64,000 bases of DNA, taken from the NCBI RefSeq assembly GCF_030272615.1, contig NC_081405.1, forward strand, positions 154,983,613 through 155,047,612. The letters run 5' to 3'. The position numbers were made by a program, and so were the translations under genes. The notes beneath the pieces are model-generated. The model was given only the letters and a program-made list of their open reading frames with translations. It was not told the origin of the DNA and ran no database searches. Shown piece by piece: positions 25,014-36,318 of the stretch (the first letter of the stretch is position 1; every line of letters begins with the position of its first letter). The stretch comes from Cryptomeria japonica (Eukaryota; Streptophyta; Pinopsida; Cupressales; Cupressaceae).

Positions 25014-25236
25014 GGTCCAATAGAGCCAACACAATCAACAACACCACAAGTTGTTGGGTATAATGAACTCCCATATTGTCTTGTTTGTACACGAACAATA
25101 TGAGTTGCTTCTAGTGCTGATATCCAAGGTGAGACTGCAAAAGTTATGAATATACCTCATCCTTGTAAGTTTTTTTTATTACTTGTGAGTAATGAGTATG
25201 CCTCATCCTTGTAAATTTTTTTATTACTTGTAAGTC
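25014..25236 (+). other. Possible last CACTA exon and a ~46-bp tandem duplication
   Basis: After a cttaattgcag acceptor-like site at 25003-25014 an open stretch (GPIEPTQSTTPQVVGYNELP) continues to a stop at about 25102. It may be a further exon of the TNPA-like gene. From 25145, two units of about 46 bp (atgaatatacctcatccttg and a variant) lie in tandem. Confidence 0.35.
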
Positions 25237-26432
25237 ATGAATATTTCTCTTTAGTTGATTAAAATCATTTTAGTGAATGAAAATCTTGATTATTATAAAG
25301 TGATATCTGCACTATCAATTCCAAATTGAAACCCTTTCAGTGCATGCATGTTGTTTGCCAAAATGCCATCTCAAAAGTATCAGCAAACAAACATTGGCAT
25401 TCACAAAATCAAGAAAGACAAACTGAAAATTAGTAGTAGATCATTCAAGTAAACTGTTTGTCAAGAAGCATATTTGAAAAGGTGCAAAATAAATTGGTTT
25501 CAAAACAGGGGTAGACCATTACAAATTGGCAACTTGGCATCACTTCTCTTCTTACTTCTCCTCAACCCTCTTGCTCCGCACTCTCACTTTTTCACTTGGC
25601 ACCTGCAACTCTCACTCTCACATTCACAGTTGTCAGCTTCTTGCTCTTTGTTTTTGTGAGTTGAAACAAAAATAGGAGGTAGTTTTATAAAGTTGGTGGG
25701 GTTTGGGTGGGGCCCATAGGCTGTGACGGTTTGACCTTGGGCACAGAGTTTGAAAAAAAGTTTTGATTCTTTTTAAATCACTTATGGACTGTTGGGATGG
25801 TCAGGAGGCTCTTGGGAGTCCCTCAAACATCTCAAGGATGTCCTAGAGATGTCTCAAAGATGATGGCATTGGATTGCACTAGGGCGGTAGGGGGATGTCC
25901 CATCCAAGTCCCTATATTCTGAAGGTGTCCCCATTTAAAAAATAAACAGTTTTTGGGGAGGAAATTTCCTTGTGGAAATAGGACCTATCCCTGTCCCTCT
26001 TCAACATTTTGGGGATGTTTGTCCTATTGGTTCTAATTCTTTTGTGGTTCGATTGATCAGCTCTTCAGGCTTTGGTTTTTCATGCTATCTGTATCTTTGA
26101 TTTCAGTTGTTTGTCTTGTTTGCCTTCTGATTCGAGTAGTGTCATTTGAGGGCACTCATACAAATTACAGTCTTCTCTACCTAGTCATGTTCTATTTCAG
26201 TGGAGGTTCTTCAGATCAGTAGTTATTCTTCGACAGAGTTTGCAGGTTCTTCATGCTTTAGTGGTGTTCTTTTCCATCTCTTTTTGGAGTAGAGTTTTTT
26301 CCCATGTGGTTTTCTCTATTTCTCCAGTTCATAGAGATTTCATTGTATTTGGGTACCTGATCAGGCCTTGTTGCTGGGACCCATCTTTCCTGCTTTTAGT
26401 AGATGTTCTAGGTTTTAGCTTCTCCCTAAGTC
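25237..26432. other. Distal element D sequence, non-coding
   Basis: No retroelement protein is encoded. There is a Cys/Leu/Ser/His-rich open stretch at 25474-25659 with no recognised homology, a G-rich stretch at 25690-25730, and a block at 25790-25900 with repeated gatgtc phrases. The last part (about 25730-26432) runs into the polypurine tract and is presumably the original 3' internal region of D. Confidence 0.45.
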
Positions 26433-26447
26433 TAGCTTAAGGGGGGG
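26433..26447 (+). other. Polypurine tract of element D
   Basis: CTTAAGGGGGGG immediately precedes the 3' LTR, where plus-strand synthesis is primed. Confidence 0.8.
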
Positions 26448-26822
26448 TGTTAGAGTATTCAGGTATTTAATTGATTAATTAAACAATATTTGTTTAATTA
26501 TTTAAGTTCCCTTTATCTCTTTTACACTTAAGCTAACTTTAGGTGTATAATAATTAATTCTTTTATTAATTATTATGTGCAAACCTAGGTTTTCCCTTTT
26601 AGGGTTTCTTGACCTATTAAAGGTTGAGTTATTTCTTTTCATTATAAGAAGAAGGATTATTACATTATACATTTGGTGAATATTGAGCTCTCTCTTTTTG
26701 AGCATATTTTTTGTGTATTTGTTTCTTCTATGATTTTCTTCCTTGCTTCTCCTTGTAATAGGTTTTTCAGCTTGTAGAGATCATTTGGGCTCCTGTGGTG
26801 TTGTATTTTCTCAACTCCAATA
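26448..26822 (+). repeat. 3' LTR of element D
   Basis: 375 bp, colinear with 5048-5422, with about 15-16 differences counted by eye. It is followed directly by the target duplication and the continuation of element A ORF2. Confidence 0.9.
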
Positions 26823-29800
26823 ATTTGTAGAGGAAGGGTTTCATGCAGTTTATGGATTTCCTAACTTTTGATGAGGTGGAATGGGTATGCTATGTTTTTA
26901 GCCACATTCATGGACAGTTCATCTGGTTGGATTGCCTGTACATGATTACTGAGGAAGTTATCAAGAATTTTACATGTCTTCACAAAATCGTAGGTGTTCC
27001 CGACACTAGATGTAAGTTATCTAACACTGAACTGAATAAAATTACAGATGTAACTTTTGATGGAAGGTCTATGAGGGTAGATGATGTCAGAGATATAGAT
27101 GTTAAGATTTCAGCAATGGTTATTATTTACAAGGTTTACCAGTCAAACCGACTAAACTCTATAGTCGGCAACAACATTTTGGTGGTACATCAAATGGTAA
27201 AGGAGGATGCCCAATATGATCTATGTAGTGTAATGCTAAAAGAACTCATGACTAATCTGAAAAAAATCAAGAAAGAAAAAAAGAATACCTTCCGACATGG
27301 CTCCTTCATAATTTGTTTAGTATTTTACTTTTTGGGTACAGTTCCTAGTATTGGAAAGACTTAGTGGGATTTTTACTGCCCGATAGCAACCCCGATTGCT
27401 CAAATTTTGGATAGGCAAGGGGATAAGGATAAGAAAACCAATTTATGGGAATTTCTCAAAACATTTTAGGAGGAAATGAAGAATAGGTCCCGAATACCTA
27501 AATCTATTGTTGAAAAATATAAGGACACAATTTTCTTTATGGTAGATATAGATGAATGTATGATGGAGGTTGTACAACCTAGAACTATTTGGATAATGCC
27601 TATGGGATATGAGGTTGAGGAGGCCACACTCGATGCCTATGCACAACACCTATTGCAGGCACTGATAGATGAAAAGGAAGAGAAATTTGGCACTTGTAAG
27701 GAGAAAGGACTTAAAGTTCATTAGGAATAGGTAGCTCTGACAATCCAAAAGAAAATTACTCAGCTAGTAGCAGAAACATTAATAAGTGAAGGTGCTCATA
27801 GATCTAAGGTTGAGCAACATGTTAAAATTTTGGAAGAAAAAAGGATGAAAGAATTAAAACAAAAGAGAAAATAGGAAAGGGAAGCCCAGAAAGCAAATCA
27901 GGCCACACCCAATTTGGTCTTTGTTATATCACATATTTCCAAATAATCAGAAGATGAGATTTCTAGTTAGACACCAGTAGAGCCACCCAAGAAGAAATCT
28001 AAGGTGACCTAGCAATATATGACTATTTCTTTTGAAACAGAATCAGATACTGAAATAAAGGAGGTTCCTAGGAAGAAAGGAGTTTTTGCTAGATTGGTGA
28101 GGGAGAAGAAAGAATAACAAAAGCAAGAACCTGTCAAGGAGACTCCCTGAAAGCCAAAGATCACTATTGTACATAAGAGAAAGCCCAAATATGATGAGCA
28201 AGACAAACCTAATCCTAAAAGGAAAACCAGTAAGAAGAAAATGAATGCTCAGGATTTGATTGAACAAATAGTTGATGATGGTAATATAGATAACATTTCT
28301 TCATTCTTTGACAATTTTGGTGAGGAGGACAAGAAGCAAATAGAAGAGGCCATTCTTTTATATCTTGATTCATTCGGTAGGGCATTGATAGAATTAGAGA
28401 AAGTTTTTCCTAAGGAGTTATATGATAGATTAGAAGTCAGAAAGCTACACACTCAGTCTTTGGATAGGCAGATTAAGGAGACCGAATTGGTCAATCTTTT
28501 TCCTTCAATAACTTCTCTGGAAATGGATGATTTAATCCATAAAACCAGATCATCAAAATTCAACCCCAAATACAGAATTAATAGTCTTATGTTGGACAGA
28601 CTTGAAGAGATTAGAAAGGAAACAATTGATATATGGGTGAAAGTTCTTTTGGGTCTCGGCTATGAGTTAAGTTCCAGTTTTGTGCAATCATAGAATATGT
28701 AGTTTCCTAAGGATAAGCAACCAACAGACAAATAAATTGTAGATACTAAGAAACCGACAAGCACTCAATTGGATACCATTGTACTGGTTACTAAGCCTCA
28801 CCGAAAGATAATGTATAAATAACAAAGGATATAGAGGCAGATGTAAATAAGGATATAGGTACAGAGGATACTCAAGTTTTGGATTAGGCACCAAGTGGCA
28901 AAGCCACTGGGTGCACAAGAGCTAAAGGATACAAAATTTATCTCACTGGTTGATAAGGGTAAGGAGATTGTGGTGGATCTCTCCTCTGGCTTAGCAATTG
29001 ACATTGTTTCCATAGCTAAAGGGAATTCACCACAACTTTACATTAGTTTTGACAAACCCTACCATAAAATGTCATCAACAAAGAATATTTTGGCAGCTAT
29101 AGCCCTTCAAGCATATGCTACATAAGAATTAGCACAGGAAGAATCTAAGGACATGAAATTGATTGAGCACAGTTTTGAGGTTTTGCATCAGTTAGTCCCA
29201 AAATTTCATGCACAGGAAGGTGCAAGCTCTTCAAGTAAATTAAAGGAATTGATTTTATCCCAAAATATTATGATTCTTTATTGAAGATCTCACTAGCACA
29301 AGCTAAAGAAGATTTTGTGGCAGCCCGGAAGCTACCATTTTTGTGCATGATTGAGACTAACAAGGTGAAACTTCAGACCTGCTCGCAATCCCTTGATACA
29401 ACTTTGGCTAAAGGAGGTAATGTTTATAAGACTTGTCTAGATTTTGATAAGCTAACCAACTCCATAGACAAGCAATTGTCAGACTGTAGGAAAAACTTAA
29501 TTCATATTTCTAACTCCTACAACCCGACAGTTAATTTGACAAATTCTTTGGATGGTCCAATTTTGATGGTTTTGGATCAAATTTTGAAAATGGAGAAGGA
29601 TAAGGACAAAATAATAAGGAGAGAAAATGAGCTCCAAAATTCAATTGGTCCTCGGTTTGATAATTTATTGTTTCATAAAATAGAGTGTATTTCTAACCTG
29701 CAGAAGGAGGATCCCACTACTTCAGAAGAGATAGAGTATTATGCCAGCATCTTGAACAATTTTATCTCTATTCTTGAATCTCTTAAGAATGGTTGGGACA

Positions 29801-29853
29801 TCTACTTTTCATTTTTGAAGAATATGTATGCAGATATTTTGAAGTGTGTATAG
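26823..29853 (+). pseudogene. Element A ORF2, main part after the D insertion
   Basis: Continuation of the accessory protein begun at 4778. Blocks align in order with ORF2 of element B: SHIHGQFIWLDCLYMITEEV (B: SRVHGEFFWLDAIHKITKEV), DGRSMRVDDVRDIDVKISAM, VEKYKDTIFFMVDIDECMME, then a Lys/Arg-rich middle (about 27800-28240), a conserved helical block from 28241 (LIEQIVDDGNIDNISSFF), and a C-terminal coiled coil (29281-29853) with LSDCRKNLIHISNS and EYYASILNNFISILESLK. The frame carries several stops (27362, 27469, 27722, 27872, 28692 and others). No enzymatic motif is recognised in any part. Conservation of the whole architecture between A and B indicates that it was once a real protein of this element family. 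Confidence 0.72.
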
Positions 29854-30067
29854 AACCGACTCATTTTTATAACTGTACAGATTTCCTTGTGGGCACTTCG
29901 CTTTGTCATTGATATCAAAGGGGGAGGAGTAAGTGAAAAATGTATATATTTCACAAGGGGGGAATTAGATGTATATAGTAGACACATGTACAGATCAGCA
30001 GATTCATGGATTCAGTGGCAATTTCATGGATGATATCATTTTTCACATGAGTTTTGCCATCAATGCC
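29854..30067 (+). other. Element A 3' untranslated region
   Basis: Contains two copies of a purine-rich TGATATCAAAGGGGGAGGAG or CAATGCCAAAGGGGGAGATT type phrase (near 29910 and 30062). The second abuts the 3' LTR and is the functional polypurine tract; the first may be a secondary tract. Confidence 0.55.
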
Positions 30068-30079
30068 AAAGGGGGAGAT
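30068..30079 (+). other. Polypurine tract of element A
   Basis: AAAGGGGGAGAT directly before the TGTTGGCAATTGG start of the 3' LTR. Element B has the same tract (minus strand, 36114-36127). Confidence 0.85.
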
Positions 30080-31114
30080 TGTTGGCAATTGGCACTCATC
30101 CCACAAGGGTTGATGGAATTATGGGTTGTCATTGATGGCAACTCATCATCTTAGGGTAAATGGTTTCATTGTTTGGTTAACCGACATGAATTACACTAAC
30201 CAATATTAGTATTTGCATTGCTTGACACCGACATCGACACCGACACTAACATTTGCTTCATACCTGATTAAGTCTTCATCCTAGTAACTTGTCCTAATCC
30301 TGATAATGTATATATAGAACCTGGTAATGGATATGACTCGACTAAGGATATCTTTTGGTCTCGATTATATCTTCATGGATTTTGGTGGTAACGTATGATG
30401 CCCGACTTGGTCATTGGACTTGTGTTTGATTTTCATTATGTTCCGACAACTGACTTGTTTATATTCCTTGTTGAAGCCGACATGGTTAAGTTAGAAGGAT
30501 ATTTAAGAAGATCACTTTAGAAATAGATCAGATGTATTTTGGATGGAATGCAAACTTTTGGTTGTGAATAATTCAGTAAGTTTTGGTATGCATTTTAGTT
30601 AGCGATTGTAAGCGACTGTGTGTAGTTTCATGTGCACAACATAACTTGTAGCAGAATAGAGTATCAGAGAACCGAAGTACAAAGAAGGATATCAGAGCAT
30701 TCGTTGTAACTTATTCAACATGGTCGGATGCTATTTATAAGTTTATTTTCATTTGTAAATGCTTGTAAATATAATATAAGTTATTGAGGCTTCCTATTTT
30801 GTGTTTGAGTAGTGATCTCTAGGCGGTTGGCCTTTCTACATGTTCAAACCCTCTTATATAATATTTGTATGACTTGATCAAGTATATAGATATTATGGGT
30901 ATCAGCCCCACCATAGTTTTTCCCCTTGCAGGGTTTTCCACGTATAAATACCAGTGTTATGGTGTTGTCTTTCTTTGTGTTATTTGGTGTATGCATTCTA
31001 ATTTTATTTACTACTAACTAGTTAATAAGGAATAAGTTCAAATCTAACATTACCGGTAGAACACTGATTCACCCCCCCACCCCTCCCCCCTCTCAGTGTT
31101 CTTGGATTCCAACA
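30080..31114 (+). repeat. 3' LTR of element A
   Basis: 1,035 bp, starts TGTTGGCAATTGGC and ends GGATTCCAACA, followed by TGTCT. It is the partner of 2194-3216. The C-rich stretch near 31072-31090 is longer here than in the 5' LTR. The chimeric frame that enters it from element C is not a gene. Confidence 0.88.
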
Positions 31115-31119
31115 TGTCT
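31115..31119. repeat. Right target-site duplication of element A (TGTCT)
   Basis: Identical to 2189-2193. The element C frame continues immediately after it. Confidence 0.9.
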
Positions 31120-31800
31120 AAGATAGACTGAGTAGTAGATGAGGAAGGAATCGATTGAATGGAAGAAGCAGTAAGAGGATCTATAGTAATAGTGGAAAAG
31201 CCGTCAAGAATGGTATCAAGAGAAACATCTAAAATAACAATAGGAGGGGGTACTATTATAATAGTAAGAGAAGATAGTGGTAATGTTACTCTGAGGGTAG
31301 GTCCAATGTCTACAAAAACATGGGATTCTTCTAAATCTTCCTCTTGTGTCTGAACTTGTTTCCCTATATCAAAAGTGTCTCCCTGATCCTTGTTCTTAGC
31401 CTTCCCTACTGTGAATTTGAATTTGATTGCCTTCTTGGAAGGAGAAGGATCCTCTCTATTCTTTATTTTGAGTTTAGACCTTTTGCCAGCAAGCCCTGCA
31501 ATGTCATCCTCAGATACTATTAAAAAATCCTTCAACCTTATCCCCTTGATTTGTAGCCAAGTGTTGGTAATGGCAAGAATTGGTTGAAATATTTCCGTGA
31601 TTGAAATGTGCTCTTTTTGTGACCACTGAATGGGAGGAAGAGGTGTATCTACAATATTTTGACTTATATATATGGTATCAACTACATCCTCATCCTCCTC
31701 CATATCAACAAGAATATCTCACAGATTAAGATCCATGATTTTTTTAAGAGTAAGATGACTATAATCTAGTCTCCTGATGTCCTCATCAGTGTGAAGATAA
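31120..31800 (-). pseudogene. Element C accessory frame, middle part
   Basis: Open on the minus strand from 31703 down to the A insertion, with related codons upstream to 31800 (TDEDIRRLDYSHLTLKKI, then a stop). It encodes an acidic start (MEEDEDVVDT), a predicted globular part (TNTWLQIKGIRLKDFLIV), a Lys/Arg-rich patch (KRSKLKIKNREDPSPSKKAI) and a Thr/Ile/Pro-rich stretch. The domain order matches that of ORF2 in A and B. The start used in this stretch is only the first in-frame Met after a stop; the true start is near 34641. Function unknown. Confidence 0.55.
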
Positions 31801-33307
31801 TGTTGGCATTTCAATAAGGATATTGAAAAGGTTGTTGATGATTATGGATATAACTGATTAAGGATGTTTACTGTCTTGATATTATTATTTTGTAATTGAT
31901 GTCAAGAAATTGATTTTCTAATTCAGTATGATGTTGCCATATCTTGAGAAGTATGATTTGAAGAGTATAAAGATGTTGGTAAAAGACACAGAAAGAATAT
32001 GATGAATAAGGGGATGAATAAGGTATTCAATGGGAAACTATTACCGAGTCAGAAAATGATGAGATCATGATGTTTAGATTGTTTTAACATCATACATATG
32101 CTGTAAATTGTAAGGTTAATACTATACTATGTTACCGAGCAAAGAACCTAGTCGGTAAACCCTAAGGAACCTAGTCGGTAAACCCTAAGGTTATCGCTAT
32201 CGATTAATGAAGGCAAAATGTCTACCGAGTGAAGTTTAGTATTTACCGAGTTGTTACCAAGTTGTGACTAAGTTGTAACATAATACATTAAATGGTTACA
32301 TGCGTTATTTAATGAAGGAAGCTGATGAGCTGGAACTGATTAAATGATTGGTATGCCATGCATGAAGTTTGTTAATGAATCTATGGCAAAGGAAAATTAG
32401 CATGAAGATCTACAACTCAGATTGAATCGCATTACCCTAGCACAAGTTCCAAGAAATATATGCAAGTTCCTAGGTGGGGTAAAACATTTTTAGATCGAAG
32501 GATACATTGAATCTGGTCAAAGTTTGAAGATCTAATGGCTATGATTGATCATGGGAAATGTGATCAAGGAGATTAAGTGGTTGGTGAATTGTTTATAAAT
32601 AGGGAACTATTGATAAACAATGTATGTGGGCAAATGTATGCACATGGATGCTACATAGTGATTACCGAGCACAGAAGGTTGAAGACCTGTTTGAATAATA
32701 GAGTATAGAAGCCCAACAGATGGACAAGATTAGTTCTATGTCTAAATTGTATTAAGCAAATAAGAATCTGCTTTAGCATTTTAGATGTGAAGTTGCAGAT
32801 AGATTTTTATTACTATTATTTTGTGAAAGTGATAGAAAATCTCTTAACCAAGTGGACTTAACAGTCTTATTTGTAAAACCCTTTAGCAAGGTGACATTCT
32901 GATTGAGTGTTTGAAATCCTTTAACAAGGTCACTTCTAACAAGGTGAAGATCTTAACAGATCTAAGGGAAATCCCTTAACCGGGTCACATCTAACAATGT
33001 GTTTGTAATCTTTAACAGGATTTTCTTTTAACCGAGCATACTCTAGAAGAGTATATTTCTTAGTGGGTCCGAAATCCCACAGTGGTTTTTCCCTATTTGG
33101 GTTTCCACGTTAAATCTGGTGTTATGAGGTTTATGATGTTTATATGTTTTTGAGTTTGCATGTTTAACAGTTTTGGTTATATTACTGAAGTATATGTTAC
33201 CGAGGTTGAATATGATGTTTTTATAGAAGATTAAGTTTGTATGATTCATCCCCCCCCCCCCCCCCCCCTCCCTCATCTTGTTGGCTATTGGATCTGTACT
33301 TACATTA
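31801..33307 (+). repeat. LTR of family F inserted in the element C frame
   Basis: Starts TGTTGGCATTTC and ends approximately GGATCTGTACTTACA. It is rich in ACCGAG and AACAAGGT phrases (for example 32128-32270 and 32860-33030) and matches the reverse complement of the solo LTR at 23448-24617. A run of 19 C (33250-33268) lies near its 3' end. No clear target duplication is seen, so the right border is approximate. A PBS-like AAGTATCAAAACT follows directly, but the sequence beyond it reads as the element C frame rather than as an internal region. Confidence 0.6.
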
Positions 33308-34644
33308 AGTATCAAAACTATCAGATAAATCCAAATATCTTCCACCCAATGCACATGAGTATGGTCTTTCTTGAATTTTTCCTTTATTCCCCTATAATTA
33401 AAGTCTTTTCTCCCTTTGAACTTCTTAAGAGTAATTTCCTACAACTCTATTTTCATAGTCTTGGCTTTGACGGATGTTGACAATGAGTACCTCTCAATAA
33501 CAAGTGGAAACTTAAGGCCATCCTTATGAGCTTCTGATTGTCTATTGTGCACTTCTATGACATGTCTTCCAAGTTCCATCAGAGTGATTTCATCAATGGG
33601 ATATCTTAGGAGTATATATGGAGTTCCTTCTTAACATCACATGTGAATATAGGTGAAAGTTGGAAACTATAAAAATAAACAACCATACTCATTCACTTTC
33701 TTTCAAGCTACTTCTGATGAGCTTGCCTTTTGAATTTTCTTATCAAATTGATACATATAAGAACCAAAGAAAGTATCTTAGACTCCTCTATAGTGGCTTA
33801 GACAAGACATCATATTCAACTATTTGTAGAAACTCCATACTGATATATTTCTCCTATCACCTTTTGAAGATAACCCTAGAAATAGCCTCATCGAAGTGAC
33901 TGCATATACCAGATATGAGTTCATGTAGAATTTGAGGGTTGTTCTTAACTTAGAAATCTTTTTTACAAATGACCTCATTGATCTATTCACCCCATAATAT
34001 TTTTTGTGTACCCTTTCTCATGATGAAAATGTACCTATGCATCTATTCCTCAAAAACATTTGAGTTCTTTAATCCTCTGATTTTGCTGAGTACTGTGATT
34101 ATATCATTGATTTCTTCTTTAAAATCACAATGGTACAAATTAGGATACCTAGTAGTTGTGGCTCTTGGCTTCAAAATCCAATTAGTATTGATATTCTTCT
34201 TACATCTCTCCTCATTTTTTAGGTAATATTCTTGATCAAATTCCATGGAAATTTCAACATAGTCTTCTACAACAAGATATTTGAAGATTTTATCAAAAAT
34301 CTCTTCATCTAATTTGATTACAAATTTAACATTAACATATTTCATTGAATTAGTCTCCTTATCAAAGTGGGAAGCACAAGCTAAGAAAAATCCAGGTTCC
34401 AAAGACACCACTGGGAAAGAGGAAACAAGATGAATATTATTGTTCAGGAGAAATTGCATACCAAAATTGTGGGTTTCTTCTTAGTTCTCTGAATCAACTT
34501 TGACATGTCCACATGACCTACCTAAGTATCCTTGATTTCACCAATGTTTGAGTCCACTGGAGAAGGAGAGATGATATTATGATATTTCAACTATTTATAC
34601 TTCATCTTCTTTTCTAGTTTAGAAGTTGTCTCTTCAGACATCTA
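33308..34644 (-). pseudogene. Element C accessory frame, N-terminal part
   Basis: The likely start is ATG at about 34641 (MSEETTSKLEKKMKYK). After one or two stops and a shift, a 138-residue open stretch follows (34459-34043), containing VKFVIKLDEEIFDKIFKYLV and YHCDFKEEINDIITVLSKI, then weaker coding-like sequence ending in KKDHTHVHWVEDIWIYLIVL at the family F LTR. No known domain is recognised. The motif order resembles the N-terminal part of ORF2 in A and B only in general style, so membership of the same family is inferred. Confidence 0.5.
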
Positions 34645-34743
34645 AATGTCTATGATGATCAAGGATGATATCTAGAAAACCTAGATCAGTTGTACATGTC
34701 ACATTCCAAATTCAGTTTCCTAAAATCGAACGCGTGCAAAAAA

Positions 34744-35390
34744 GATAGACAAATTGACTATCTTGGTGAAAAACAAGTCACTTGAAATTCAAGTTTTAAA
34801 CCTTGAATTACAAGTGCTAAAAGGGAAAACATGTAATTGGGTTTTGAAAACCCAATTACAAGTTAATATGCAACTCAAAAAGGTGTAATCAAGGTTTTAA
34901 ACCCTGATTAGATGTGTGTAAGACATGTCCTTGCAACCGAGATTTACAAACTTGATTGCAAGTGGGTAAAATGCCTTGCAATTGGATTTTCAAATCCTGA
35001 TTACAAGGAACAATTCCATGTTATGCTGATTGTGGCTTAAACCCTGATCAATAGGTGATGACACTTGTTGATTGGAGTAAAAACCTCGATCAACAAGTAT
35101 GACTTGTTGATTTGGATCTTTTGAAAAAATTGGTGAATGGGATTTAAATCCTGATTAACAAGTTTTCACTTGTTGATCGCTATTTAAGTCTCAATCACCA
35201 AGTGATAAAGGTGCAAAACAAAAAAAATGAGAAGTTGTTGGTCAAGGATTTCACCCAAATCAACAAACTTCCACCTTTTGATCGGTGTGAAAACATGAAT
35301 CAACAAGTTCTAACCACTTGGTGATTTTAGCATAGTGAAACAAAACCCAACCTTACTGGTTGAGGATCATGATCTCAACCAGTAAGGTTT
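34744..35390. repeat. Array of diverse imperfect palindromes, left part
   Basis: A field of roughly a dozen short inverted repeats in a row, each about 27-40 bp with a small loop and a different arm sequence. Clear cases are 34779-34816 (arm CACTTGAAATTCAAG), 34832-34860 (arm TGTAATTGGGTTTT, perfect 14-bp stem with one central base), 34883-34916, 34930-34962, 34974-35008, 35063-35098 (arm ACTTGTTGATTGGAG), 35168-35204, 35231-35271 and 35351-35387 (arm CCTTACTGGTTGAG, perfect 14-bp stem). Spacers are about 15-30 bp. The loops are usually T/A-rich. The array is interrupted by element B and resumes at 41864. Confidence 0.75.
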
Positions 35391-35393
35391 ACC
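35264..35393. repeat. 130-bp direct repeat, left copy, flanking element B
   Basis: Matches 41864-41993 at a spacing of exactly 6,600 bp with five mismatches by eye and no indels. Both copies include the strongest palindrome of the array. It is far longer than the expected 5-bp target duplication. Confidence 0.88.
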
Positions 35394-36113
35394 AGTAATT
35401 AGAATTTCTTAACTTAAAACATGCAGAACAAATTATAACAGTGTACTGGTATGCAAGAAATAATGAAATAAACAGAAGAAAGAACATCCACATGAAAATC
35501 ACAGCATAACACAAGGATTTAATGAGGAAACCCGGTGTGGGAAAAACCTTGATGGGATTTGTGACCCACAATATCTACTTATTGGCCAATAAGAGAATAT
35601 TACTTACAAAAGGGGGCCTGCACATGCAAGAAGGCCAATTGCCTAGAGCTCACTGCTCAATGGGAAGTCTCATTGGCTTACAATGTGGATTATACAAATC
35701 CAATATCTTGTACTGCTTTACAATAGCATCTATAATGCTTGATCCAGTACCAGTTTCTACTCTATTCTTTACATAAAAACTTTAACCTATATTTTGCATA
35801 GTAGGTCTGCCTAATATCTTCCTTTTTTGCTTACATACCTTACATACAAAATGTCTACAATGATCTCTTTTATATATAAGAGTCATTTTACAAATTGCCA
35901 AGTCGGCTTACAAGGTTTTTACAATAATAAACAAAATGTAATATAACAAAAATCCTGTTGGCCTCTGTGCCGGTGTAGAATGTGATCTGTTGATGCTGGT
36001 GAACTATCTTGTTGGTGTAATGCCTTGCCGGTGCCATAGGATTGTAAGGTTGGCATCAATGACAAAACCTTCAATCACATACAATGTCTCATTGGAGTGT
36101 GCATATGCCAACA
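35391..36113 (-). repeat. 3' LTR of element B, outer 49 bp missing
   Basis: Starts ACCAGTAATTAGAATTTC on the plus strand, corresponding to 41125 onward in the complete LTR, and ends GCATATGCCAACA at 36113. The junction at 35391 joins array sequence (GTAAGGTTTACC) to LTR interior across a few shared bases. Confidence 0.85.
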
Positions 36114-36127
36114 ATCTCCCCCTTTGG
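36114..36127 (-). other. Polypurine tract of element B
   Basis: Plus strand ATCTCCCCCTTTGG, that is CCAAAGGGGGAGAT on the coding strand, abutting the 3' LTR, identical in form to that of element A. A second copy of the tract lies near 36261, as in element A. Confidence 0.85.
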
Positions 36128-36318
36128 CATTGATGGCAACACTCATGAGAAATTTCAAAAGTGTATCCAAAAATGTAAAGTCCAAAAATGTTACAAAAAA
36201 TGTGTGCTCCCCCTAAGCATATGATTCCTGTGATATTGAATTTTCTCATACCACTACTCCCCCTTTGGCATCAATGACAAAGGTTGTCAAGATGTCAGTA
36301 GAGTTTGTATTTTCAACT

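Larger units (their letters stand above)
5048..26822 (+). mobile_element. Element D: 21.8-kb LTR element without gag-pol, carrying cargo
   Basis: Bounded by two 375-bp LTRs (TGTTAGAG to CTCCAATA), with TGGTATCAAAGC right after the 5' LTR, a run of purines right before the 3' LTR, and a near-perfect 5-bp target duplication. It splits ORF2 of element A. About 15-16 of 375 LTR positions differ by eye, roughly 4%. Neither end of the internal region codes for retroelement proteins: the first 1.3 kb holds a GC-rich island and the last 0.7 kb is non-coding, so D resembles the large retrotransposon derivative class. Between them lie about 19 kb containing a pentatricopeptide fragment, a CWC22 copy and a CACTA transposon. 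Whether these were carried at insertion or accumulated by later nested insertion is not settled. Confidence 0.85.
2194..31114 (+). mobile_element. Element A: non-autonomous LTR retrotransposon (gag plus ORF2)
   Basis: An LTR element with LTRs of 1,023 and 1,035 bp starting TGTTG and ending CCAACA, an initiator-Met-like primer site, a polypurine tract and a perfect 5-bp target duplication. After subtracting the nested element D and its duplication it is about 7.1 kb. The internal region codes for a gag with CCHC knuckles and a large second frame related to that of element B. There is no protease, reverse transcriptase, RNase H or integrase, so it depends on enzymes from another element. The two LTRs differ at roughly 15% of sites by eye, so the insertion is old. 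The frames carry several stop codons and shifts. It interrupts the element C frame. Confidence 0.88.

Noticed and set aside
31050-31703. Frame running from element C into the 3' LTR of element A
   Set aside because: The last 20 or so codons are LTR sequence; the homologous continuation lies at 2188.
33250-33268. Run of 19 C as a possible sequencing gap or assembly seam
   Set aside because: The same position in related LTRs (31072-31090 and 23490) is also C/G-rich, so it is an expanded LTR feature.
34744-35390. CRISPR-like array
   Set aside because: The units are palindromes with different sequences and no constant repeat or spacer, in plant nuclear DNA.
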